64,000 nt of DNA from Acanthaster planci (taxonomy: Eukaryota; Echinodermata; Asteroidea; Valvatida; Acanthasteridae): the NCBI RefSeq assembly GCF_001949145.1, contig NW_019091357.1, forward strand, positions 3,231,078-3,295,077, read 5' to 3'. The number at the start of each line of letters is the position of its first letter. Position 1 is the first letter of the stretch. A model generated the notes under the pieces. That model had not been told where the DNA came from, did not search any database, and saw only the letters and a program-made list of their open reading frames with translations. The position numbers were made by a program, and so were the translations under genes. This document shows, piece by piece, positions 36,401 through 48,400 of the stretch.

Positions 36401-39400
36401 AAAAAGAAATCAGTGTATCTTGGGTCGTTCGAAGAGTCTGTCTGAAATTTTAACTTCCCCTGGTTCATGTTAGAGGCACTAATTCTAAAATATTTATCAC
36501 ACGCAACTTGCGTGTGATAAATTGCTGACTTCACCATGCATACCGTCGAACTTCATCAGAAGGGTTCGAATATTTTTTTTTTTTCCCCGCCCTCCTCTTG
36601 TCCCTCCAGGCCACTCAGGCCAACGCTACGGCCCTGGAAGAGGCCATCCGCAGACTGGAGCCCCGGGTAAACTTTGTGGTCAACAAGTCGGACTCAGTGG
36701 ACGGCATCGTGGAGGAGGCCATGCAGCACGCGGCTGACCTGAAGAACCAGTCCGACTACCTCAGCGGGTACATAACTCAAATGAGGAAATTTTACTCAGC
36801 CAATGCTGGCGTTGGGACTGGCTGGGGATGGACACTACCCAGTGGCTGCCATAGACGCCTGTGTTTTTCTTAGCCCTAGCCAGTTTGACTTCAGACACCA
36901 CCTTGACAGTCATTATTACCCCTTTCACCTCACTGTGAGACCAAGTCTGGTACCCGACGTCAGCACAGTTATCTTTGTATACTCCTGAGGGGGAAGAGAG
37001 GCAAATGTGGGGTAAGGTAACTTGCCCAACATGCAACTAGCTGTCGTCAATTTTGTACCCCGGCCTTGTGATTATGGTCACAAGGCCTAACCACCAGTCC
37101 CAGAAGGCAAAAAAAAAAAGGTAGTCTTGATTTGACAAGGAAAGCATTTTTTGTACCATTTGTGTTATGTTTTTCCTGATCGCTTTTTTGCTCTGTTTGG
37201 TCATTAGCCTGTTGGTCGGCACTTTGGAACTGTCGGAGAATGCTATCAGAGCAGTCAATGCGTATGGAGAGATCGTCGACGCCATCGACGCAGCCGAAAA
37301 AGCCGCCATGGATGCCCTGAACGCTAGCAGCAAGGCAGAGGAGCAGGTAAATGGGTGGAGCTTGGTGCCTTTCCTACCCCCCCCTATTACGCCATCCACA
37401 CTGGGGATTGGTTTTGCTGTCTATGAGCACTCACAGCTAAACCTCGTAGGTCTTATATTTCCAAGATTCCATATCTTTCATTTTGCTCCACTCTTGATTC
37501 CACCATGCATCTTTCCTTGCCGAGCGTTACAGTTCATTCTTATTAAAAACCTGAAGGAAAATAGATCGGATCAAAAAAGAGGCTGTCGGGGTTCTGAAAT
37601 ATTTGTCCTTCAAGTTTTGTCCATTTTTAATACTTTTCCTTTTCTCTCGATTCCCATCCCATGCAGGCGAACAGCTTTGGCAACAGCCCAGCCGAAGAAC
37701 TGAAGCAGAGCAGGCGTCTCAACAGAAAGGCAGCCACTGCCAATGAGGCGCTGGCAGGTAAAACAAACAAACAAGAGGACTGTCTCTCCACTCGATGTAT
37801 TAATTGTCGACCACAAGATGGCGCTATTACATCCTCTCGGGCAAAGTGTGAGCTAAGCAGTGGCTATGTTGGGACGCCACAGGGTTGTAGCTGGTGACAG
37901 TTTTGCCAAGAGACGTGCACAAGTTTCACAGGAGTAAAATCGAACTTCCAAAATGACTTTTTGCAGTGTGATGTATTTCATAGTAGAATGTGTGTCTTTT
38001 AGTATTCAAATTTCTCAGAATATCTTCAGTAAAACTAAAGTTTAAAACAGATTTGGAATGCTCAAATATGGAGTATTTGAAAATTACTTGACATATTCTG
38101 ATGTTATCTTTCGCAAAAGTTGCAGTACAAGGCCATTGGAGTTTACAGCATGCACTTCCCTATTAGTATTAGTACTGATTTTAATTATTTTTTTCTCTCA
38201 TTCGTTGAAACTGTTGCAGATCTGGATGAAAAATTGGGGGAGGTGGGCCAGAGTGTGGATCAGGTCCGAGACCGTCTGGACAACGCGGACGGTCGCCTGG
38301 CCGCCATCCGCCGCGGCATGGCCAACATTCCTGACGACGGCAGCATGTGCACCATCACGGTGTGCCAGGAAGGAGAGGTTGACTGTAAGCCTGGCTTTGC
38401 CGGCGAGAACTGCGACACCAGTAAGTCGCTACGAGTTGTTGGGCCCCCTCATAGGACTGTAGTGGTCAGATGATCTACACCCAGTTCTTAAGGCGCTAGG
38501 TTTCTTTACACAACACCTGAATCAACACTCGTTATCTAATTGGTGGGTCGTCGATCATATGTCACAAATGATTCAATCTGACTGACTGGTGATTAGACTG
38601 GTGACTGGACCTACATGTATTGCATATACTCTTATGCATGCACACACAAAAGTATTTTTGGAAAAGGTGAAAATGGAAGTGTTGAAAAAAGGGGTCGTTT
38701 GAAATTGTAATAGAGAGATGCAGAGAAGTTCAATATACTTATTTATGCATGCAACAATTTATGCGCGCAACGAGTACCATTTTATTCAATTTATTTAAAA
38801 CAAATATCACCCAACTCCCTTTGCTGTGGTTTATTGTTCAACCTGTGGAACATTGAGTCAGTATCAAAAAAGTGGGGAAAATGTATTCTTCCCTTCCAGT
38901 TGGATTTCCGGTGTTCATGCAAATGCAAGAAGCAAAGTCTATTTATCTTGGCCTCAGTACAAGAAGTTGGAGAGCAATTTTTTTTTTTTTTCTTTAGGTG
39001 TGGCAGCTTCACTAGATTGGGTCCTGTTAGGACGCATCTCCCCATTCAAGGAAATGATTTATGTTTTTCCTTTCCGACAGGTAAGCTTAGTGACAAAGCA
39101 CAGGAGGCCGTGGACACAGCCATGGAGGCCAATGCCAAGGCCACTCAAGCCACCGACACCATCGCCGACGTCCAGGGCCAGCTGCCTGAGCTTCGGGCCA
39201 AGTTTGACAAGATCCCCACCGATGTCGATGCAGCCATCCAGACTGGAAATATTGCCGATGATGCCAGTAAGTCGGTGCATAGTTGCGATGTCTTGAGACC
39301 AGAACCGGTCTGGTTCCAATGTCGGCCGTGAAGCAATCTCTCCTCAGGAATAATGGATGCGCATGGGAATTATCAGTTGTCCAACTTCACCATTTTCCAA

Positions 39401-42400
39401 ATGATTTGTGTGACTCTGCACACAGCAGCCAACCTTCTCTGAAAACTCTCCCTGTGGAAATATTTTTGCCAGCAAGATCTTCAACAAATTTGATGTCGAG
39501 CAATCTCTGCGGTGAATTTTGTGAAAGTTGAAAGGCGTTAACCTTTTTCGATTTGCAGATCACATTTTCATTCGCTGTCACGGCTGAGCATGGACCAGCC
39601 TTTGGCAGCGTGTTTTCTGTGTCTGATCTTGGCTCTTGCGTGCCTCTTGCAGGTAACCGAGCCAGGGTGGGCGTGAGGGACATCAGCAACCTGGACCGGG
39701 AGCTGACCGCCATGCACGCCAACATCCAGAACCTGACCCTGGGCCTGCAGTACAACCTGGACGAGATCAAGAGAAAGATCGCCAGCGCCCGTACCCTCGC
39801 TGACGGAGTAAGTTCACGGTCCAAAAAAGAATAAAGAGCACGGACACAATGCTTGAGTCATCGATGGCACTTCGTTGTCTCTTCACATGAGTTGACCAAG
39901 GAGACATTGCAGATATGAACACCAATACAAACAAATTTTCAACTTCTATCCATTCATGAAATTTTTGTTTGATTTTGCTGTTGCTAATATAATAGCATGG
40001 CTCATTGCTCTCCAAAAGCTCTTAGAAATATTCCAACCTGTAACCTCCTAACTAGTGCATACATCTCAACCACTCGACCCCCTTAGTTCATTGTGGTCAA
40101 AAGGCCCGTTTGAATCCAGTACGGTGACAGGTACTGCCGGATTCTTGTACCGCCTGTTGTCGGAAGGCCCCTTCTCCGTCAATTCTTGCTGTATATACCC
40201 ACTTGAGATGGACCTGGACTGGTCTTTCCAAACAGTATCTAGTTTTACCCTGGTCCGTCCAAGAATAGGTCGGCAGCTTTCCACCTTTAGAACAGACTCC
40301 CACATGGGCGCTGCGTCAGGCTGCGTTCAGTAATCTTAAACTTGGATGTGCGTAAAAAGGAGCCAGGTACCTAGAATTTTATTGTCGGGTATAATCAGGT
40401 GTCTGATTATCTATCTCAGCCCTACTTTGTATGGGATAAGGGAGCGTTTCATAATTGTTGGAGGCAGTATTTACTGCGGTACCACTGTTTTTTTTAGCGG
40501 CACCACACTATTTACCCGAAAGGGCTTAATGCTGGTATCGCAAAAATACAGGGGTACCGCAGTAAATACCGCCTTCTGTAGTTATGAAACGTTCCCTAAC
40601 TCGTCTTGCCCAGTCCTCGTTATAATCCCTCTTTGTTTTTCTCCCTTCTCCCTCCCATCTGCACCCAGGTGAAAGTGGCCATGAAGTTCAAGCCAGACTC
40701 CTCCGTCCAGCTGCGTTCCCTGGCTCCCGAGGCCTTGGAAGGCCAGGCCGCTTACACGTCCACCTCCTTGTTCTTCAGGACGCAGGAGCCCAATGCCTTG
40801 CTCTTCTTCATGGGAGGCCCAACGGCACAGGTGAGAATGTTGCTTTCCCTCCCACATTTGAGGGAGTGAGCTTGCAGCCTGAACCTTTTTCCTCGTGGCT
40901 GGGTATAATTTGAAATTTTCCTGTGGAATTCCCACATTGCTGCTTGATAAAGCTAGTTGCGGGGAAGCTGTCCAAAAATAATCCAAATTGATTATGAGTT
41001 CTTTGAAAATCGTTGAGTGTACCAATGCATTCATGAGTCCATTGTTGGCATAATGGCGTGGAATTAATTAATGAAAGAACTTGCAGATGCGCAGCTGTGT
41101 GGTCACATTTTGCTCACTATTTAATGTTTGTGGTTTGGGGGATTTGTTTTGGCAGGACGACTATTACTCCTTGGGTATCGAGGATTCCAACGTGGTCCTC
41201 CGTTACAACTTGGGCGATGGGGATTACGTAGTACCTGTGGCCAAGGACGTTAATGACTACAGGTGGCACCAGGTCATCGGTGAACGGTAAGGCACAGTGG
41301 AGTCACTGTCCTTGATCACTTTTAAAGTGACTTTCCCCAATGGCAAAACACATAACCAGCAACTGCGTTCCGACCCACTTTGCTCGGGAGTTACCAGGCC
41401 TAAAACTCGAGGGATTTGAGGTGGAGCTTTTCACGGTCATTTATTTCCCCCCAGCACTGGCAAATATGCAAAGGTCACCGTCAAGGGACTTGGACAGGAT
41501 GACGTGGTTCAGTACGGGGATTCCAGCAGGGATCTGACCATCCTGGACCTCAGCCCCGACTCACAGATCTTCGTCGGGGGCATCCCACCGGGCGTCCAGG
41601 TAAGGTTTAGGGTGGCGGCAGTTGCTATTTGAACAAAGAGCATAAGTGAACTTCAGTTTCTACTCCAATGAAAGCAGAAGGATGCTTTTGTTATGAACTA
41701 TTAAACTCTTTCAATATGTTCAGCAATATCATCCACATAGAAGAGGTGTTTTTGTTTTGTCAAATTTGATGGGTCTTTTTTGTTTTTTTGTCAAATTTGA
41801 TGTCCTTTTGTCTGTGCTATTTATCAGTGGCTGCCAGCAGCGTTACCCAGCCGTGTCTTCAACAGTGGCGGTATTGACGAGGTGCTGGTGAACGGCCAGC
41901 CGCTGAGCCTCTGGAACTTTGCAGATGCCATCAACGCCGATGAAGGAATCCTCAGGTGAGGACATAAGGCTCGTGGATCGAGCAAGAGTGTCATGGGGGG
42001 AGGAGTGAGTTTTGGGAAGTTCCAGGAAGTTCCAGGAAGTTCCAGGAAACAGCTGGTGGCTAGAAGAAATCACGAATGGATCTGGACAATTAAGCGGAAT
42101 CTTTTGAAAATTTGAGAGATTGATGGTGAGGGAAAAATTTCAGTCAGGTTCTGGTATAGTTTCAGGGCTCTTGTTGGAAAAAAGGAATTTGCAAGAAACT
42201 TTATAATACAGATGACTGGACGTACACAAATGGAATTTCAAATGATTTCAAATTTCAGAAATGGTCAGTTGAAGAATATTGCACCGTTTAAACAAAGTTT
42301 GAAAAATCACACTGCCAGTCTACAATTGGTAAAGTTTTTTTTTTACTATCGTCTTCCCCGCCTGTGTTCCAGGAATGACACCATTGATATTCCAGTGGAT

Positions 42401-45400
42401 CCAGACACGGAGGGCATCATGTTCAATGGAAGCGGCTACATCGTGCTGCCCAACCGAAACTTCAACCCCAGGTTCACCGACATGAGTATCACCTTCCGGA
42501 CCTACGCTGCCAACGGTCTGCTGTTATTCATGGGCGATCAGGTGGGCCTCTTTATCCCTGTCCTCCCCTTCCCCACCTCTACTTTCCCCCTCTCCCCGAC
42601 AAAAGTACCAAAGCTGGAAGAGGACTGGCTTCAGCCCCCCCCCAACTGTTCCAGATACCCCAGAATTATTTGGGGGAGGTATTTGGGAGCGTTTTAAAGG
42701 ATTGATTATGGTAGACTTTAGCCACCGTAACTTTATGTAGGGATTGAGTTGTGAGAGCAAAGTTTGTGCATACCACACATAGTCTATTCACCATGCAGCT
42801 GCTGGTTCAATGGGGCCTGCTGATGGACAAAGCGTTCCATTCAGGGCATACCACAGCCCAGCAGTCACGGTCAAAAGAATTACCGGCGTGAAAGGGTTAA
42901 CCATCACGGAGAGACTCACAGACTGAATGCGTCTGTTTTCTGCCGCAGGGCAAATATTTTGCCGTAGAGCTGAGCGGAGGTCGCGTGCAGTTCCAATTCG
43001 ACCTTGGGACTGGTTCCCAAACCCTGGTCACAAACAACAGGTACAACAACGGGGAGCAGACCAGGGTGCACGTTAACCTAGTCGGCAACACAGGTCGCCT
43101 GCGGGTGACACCCGCGAACGGGTAAGCACTGGCCCTGTTCCGGGAGTTTCTGAAATTGCGAGAAATTTTAATATGTAAATTACCGAGGGTCCTTGGGCGT
43201 TGCTGGAATTGTAAGGGTCATCCCATTGAATTTATTTATGTTATTTATTCCATTTCTTTAATACCCAGGGTGTGTTCAAATAGTTAAAAACTGGTTTCCA
43301 TTGGGGCCTTGCATATTTCAAACAATTAAGTAATGGTATACTCACATCACAAGATTATTACTTTGTTTGAACATACAATGAACACTGAAACAAAATAAAC
43401 ATATACATCATAGAATAAGCAAATGAACACGGCACTATTATAATTTTAATGCTTGTGTTGTTCAAATGAACTTAGAACAGTGCAAAAAACCACCTTATTA
43501 TTTTATTTTTTTCTCCGTTTCAAGAACTGGTTTATTCACGCTGGTTTACCCTTATGTATGAAAACAAGATCGCCTGAGACAGACTACCAATTCCCCTATT
43601 TATTGTGTTCCCACTGCGTTCAGTGTTCAAGAGGAAACATCAGGAAGCTCTCCGGGTAGCGGTGACCGACTGGCTGCTGGAAACATCTACGTCGGCGGCT
43701 TGGTGGGAATCCCAGACAATCTCTATCCGTAAGTTTTGAGTTTTTTCGCCGGACTCTTGAATTTTTGGAGGGGGAGGGGGCTGTGGCAGGGCTTAGGAGC
43801 CTTCTGCGGATTAAGCCAGGTCTCTGCGAGATGACCCCTGCTGCGGAAGGCAGTTTCAGAGACATTTTGGGGCTAGGGTTGTCTGTCACAAAAGGAAGAG
43901 CAAAAGAGTGTTCACAGTACCAAAAATAAAACGTGTATTTTCACCATTTTTTGTTAACTGCATGAAAAGAGAGAATTGTCCACAGCTATGTAAGCAGGGA
44001 TGTATTTAGGGGGGCACGTAGACACCCCCCTCGCCTGCTTAAGGCCTGCCCTCCCCCATGTGCCCCCTTGCCCAGATATTAGAGAAGGAAAAAAATCTGG
44101 TGATAGTGACTCGGTCATTGTTTCAAGAGTGACCAATCCCATCGAGTGCCCCTTCCACAATATGAGGGTCCCCCAACTCCCCTCTCCCCCGCAAAACATG
44201 CCCCAGCTATGCCACTGTAAGGTAAACAGGTGTAGGTGTAGATTTGTTGGGGTTGTTTGAGCCTGGTGTTGCATTTAAAGCCTGACCGAGGTAAAGTTAC
44301 ATTCTGCCCAACACTCTGTCCCCAAGGTCGGTAAGCCGCATCGGTTTCCGAGGCTGCCTGCGGGAGTTGTCTGTTGGAGGCCTGCAGATCGACCCCTTAC
44401 AGAACATTGAGAGCTCTGGCGTTCACCCGATCTGTGTGGCCGAGGTGAGTGTCTTAAGCATCATTGCAGTACATTTAAAACCGCAACAGTGCTTGATTCA
44501 CACAAGGCCCAGGCCTGGCCTGGATTTTCAGTGGCAAAGCCGAGCGTCTAGTTCTGGTTTACTCCCAAAATCAATTTGTGATCTATCCCATCAAAGCAAA
44601 AAGATCAAGTGTCATACCTCATGATGCTGTAGGATGCAGATAATTTTGTAACTTCGTGTAAGATCCAGCAGAACACTTGTATACCGTGACTGCAGCCTTT
44701 CACGATTACGCTTGACTTGTGTGGGATTTGTCCCGTGATTTGAGTTGGACTTCCCACAAACTCTACTGCTACGCTAGCTAAAACCGGCCTCCAGTATTTT
44801 GTGTGAGCCCAGAGATGCCCCAGTTTTAATGCTATCCTTGTCTTTTCTCCCACAATGCATTGCCAGAGAGTTAGCCTGGTCTCGTTCAACGGTCCCTACG
44901 GCGGTTATGTGTCGCGGGCCCCATTCGACATCACTACCGACTTGGGCATTATATTTAGATTCCGCACTATGCAGCCAGATGGTGTCATGGTGTACACTGC
45001 CAATGCCGACAAGGTAGGTGCTCTTGTAAAAAGTGTTAACAGGGACTCTGCAATCATTTCTCAAAACTTCAGCCTTTGTGTAGACCTCGAGAGTTCCAGC
45101 TGGTTTCCAGACTTTGGACCAGCATTGGAACATGGGATGATTTTTTTCAGAGCCACCACACTGATGGAAAAGCCATATGGTCTGATGGGGCTAGGGCTCG
45201 TCTGTGTATGGTTACAAGGTGAAGGACGAAGCCTGCACTGGGATCGGGTCTCTGCCACGGATAGACCCTTGGAGGGAGGGTTTGTCAGATTAAATGCCTT
45301 TCGAGGACCACTGCACATAGAATTGCGAGAAGGAAGGGGAAAAGCAAGAACAGGTGCTTATTAACCCCGACTTGAGATGCCCCTCTCAAACCAAACCTGG

Positions 45401-48400
45401 GTCTGCCCCTGTCTGGCTTTTGGAGAGTGTTTCTTGGAAATGCTTTGACCCTTCAAATAAGTTGGGGGACCCTGATTTTAAATTGGATTCCAACCGAGTG
45501 GCATCCGTTCTTAATTTGATAATCGAAATAATTAGTGAATTGCTGGGTTTTTTCTTTCTTTTTTTCAGTCTCAGTTTCTTGCTGTCATGATGGTGTCGGG
45601 TGCTGTGCATGTCATGGGCGACTGCGGAGACGACACAGCTGAGGTTGTCTCCCTGCAAAATACGTACAATGACGGCGAGTGGCACACGGTCTCTGTAACC
45701 AAGAGAGTCAAAAAGTGAGCTTTGAATGATCTTTTTTTTTATCATTTGGGATCTGATCCTGGCTAGAATCGTGACTCTTGACTGAACATGAGTTGATTGG
45801 TGAAAGAAAAAAATTTAAATTGCCAAACCATCGCTTTTAAAGTAGCTCTTTGATGCCTGAGATACTGTAGACCTTGTACAACATGCTGCCTCCAGGACCC
45901 ATCTGAGGTAATGAATATTCCAGCTAGGGTTATTTTGTCAATTTTTTCTTCTCATACAAGGCTCACCTTAGTGGTGGACGATGAGGGCTTTGGAAACTTC
46001 AACCGTTTCCAGAAGAAGACGATACGGACGGACAGCTTCCTCTTGGTGGGGGGCTTCCCCAGGGACGATTTCATCGAGCCGGCCATCCTGCCCACAATGG
46101 ACAACTTCATCGGCTGCATAGCTGACCTCTCCTTCGGGGTGGAGTGAGTTGGACCTGCTTTTACGATTGTTTTCACTGAATACTATGAACTTTATCCAGG
46201 AAAACCTGTGTATAGCTTTCCATTTCCAGATTGTTTGCTTGATACTGTTTTTATTTAGAAGTTGCTGTTTTCTGGTGGTGCTGGGTTGCCTGCATCTCTT
46301 CTTGGCTTCAGCATTGATTTGATGGCCACCCACACATAAACCACAAACTCTATTTTTTTTGGTCATTTAGTAAAGGGGTGAGTTTCAGCGATCAGATCAT
46401 CTCGGACAACAACGCCAACCTAAACGCCTGCCCGGTAGGCTCCACCCTGCCCACCGTCCCCTCTCTCAACACAACCGGGCCTGACCGAGGCCCGGCTGCG
46501 CCCACAACCTCCCCGTCACCTGTGACCACGCCCACCGAGGCAGTAGGCACCTGCAAGCTGCCGAGGGTGGCCGGAGCGGGCGAGCAGCTCCCCGAGGACG
46601 AGGGAGCCGACCAGTATGGCATCACCACCCACAGCCGGAAAGAGTACCCCATCCTGGATTCGGCCTTCAAACGGAAGTGAGTCACAGTTGCCATGGCAGC
46701 ATCCTCCCCACTTTTTCGTGCCATTTTATATTAGGAGACAGTAGCACTGTCACTCTTTAGAGCTTTGATGAGGGACGAACTGCCTATGATATTTTGTGTA
46801 TTACTCTGCACACTTATGGCCAGACAGTTTGAGGCCGATTCCCATCAAAGTGAACCATGGCGCATTCATTTTGGCTTGGAGAAAGAGCAGCACCGCTACT
46901 GAAGGACCTATCTCGTATATCCTGGTCACTGTTAACGGAGGATGCCTCTGAATTTAAACCAAGAGAGCTGGACCTGCCTGAGGAAAGGCTTGCCCTGCTG
47001 CACATGATTCTGCCCACTGTTGTGTAACCTGATTGATTGGACTTAGAATAAACCACGCGCAATCAGACAAGTCTTATCTTGGTTTTTATAAGAATTAAAG
47101 CGGTACTTTTTTGTAACTGAAATCCTGTTCTGGAATGTAAGACTCGCAACGGAAGGAGCAGGCTTTGTTTAACTTCAAATTTTGTGGGCAGAGTGTTGAT
47201 ACGTTTCAAGTAAACCCGCCATTGATATCCCTGTTTTCATCTCGTTCCCTCCCCCTCCCCCCAAAAACCCAATCTGACAACAGCATGGTCATGCAGGTGG
47301 AGCTGAAGACTGTTGCCCGCAACGGCCTGATCATGTACACCTCTGACACCCGCCGCATCGACTTCACTGCTGCCTACCTGCGGGACGGCAAAGTGGTCTT
47401 TGGCTGGGACTACGGCAGCGGGCCTAAGCTGATTGAGTCCCCCGATCCTGTCAACGACGGCAGATGGCACACAGTGAGTCCACTTACAGCCCACCAAGAG
47501 AGTGAAGGGTTTTTTCAACATGACTAGGGCAGATACATACCTGATGGGAACTGTCCCGTTAAGTTTTCAAATCACAAAAAAAAGAATGTTCCAAGAATCA
47601 GTCTTCCAGTCAAAATATCGATCAACTTTTCTCCACAATATGGCATTAAATGTCACATAAAAAGTCACATTGTAGCCCTGGAAAGTCCTGGGAAAGCCAA
47701 GGAATTGGGTTTTCCAGTTTCTGTTGGAACCCTGACTTCTATTCCCTGCCTCATACTGTCACGCTTTTTTTCTGTCTTTTGCGGCCAGGTTGTCATGAAG
47801 CGAGAGGGCGCCCTGGGTGAACTGACCATTGACGGCCAGTTAGTCAAGAAGGACGAGATAGCCGGCAGCAACCGCTTCCTGAGGTCCACCATCCCTGTCT
47901 ACTTTGGCGGGGTGGACCCTGCGGTCATCGATACCATCAAGGACAACCAAGTCCATGTGAGTGTGCCATCATTTGTGTCACAAGTGCGCATGAGATCCGG
48001 CTTCAGCAGATTTGGACAGGCAGTCTCTGCTTGAAGTTTACAAGTCCCCAGTTTTTTACGTAAATCTTCAACACTGGTGAATAAGTCCTTGAATCTCCTT
48101 CCAAAGGAAGGGGGGTGTGGAAGCACGGCCTTAGATAGCAACAAGGGGCGTCAGTTTCAAAACTTTTCCTTGGATTCAGACAGGCAGTTATGAAACTCAG
48201 CTGGGAAGGGACAAGCAGATGTTTCAGTTCTAGATCAAACCCTGCTCTCTCACCACCCAAGGGATAGAAATAATCAATGCTTGCGAGACATTTTTGAGTG
48301 CATCGCTCGCAATGACAAATTTTCTTTCCTCCTCGTCTGATGGTAGCCTCTATCTCGGACGAGCTTCGTGGGATGCCTGCGCGGTTTCATGCTAGGACAG

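Larger units (their letters stand above)
30727..39807 (+). other. LAMA5: Laminin coiled-coil domains II and I (exons 41-52)
   Basis: Exons: 30727-30878, 31620-31730, 33078-33189, 33678-33845, 34627-34814, 36103-36219, 36610-36767, 37208-37346, 37667-37757, 38220-38420, 39081-39266, 39653-39807; residues about 1828-2420 (593 aa, usual for alpha-5). It starts [16 protein letters not shown]: the paired cysteines at the entrance to the coil normally form interchain disulfides. It continues as heptad-rich, Ala/Leu/Glu/Asn-rich helix with many N-x-S/T sequons. Exon 50 carries an unexpected four-cysteine patch (38348-38413, CxxxxCxxxxxxC then [10 protein letters not shown]) that breaks the heptads. 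The segment assembles with the beta and gamma chains. Confidence 0.92.
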
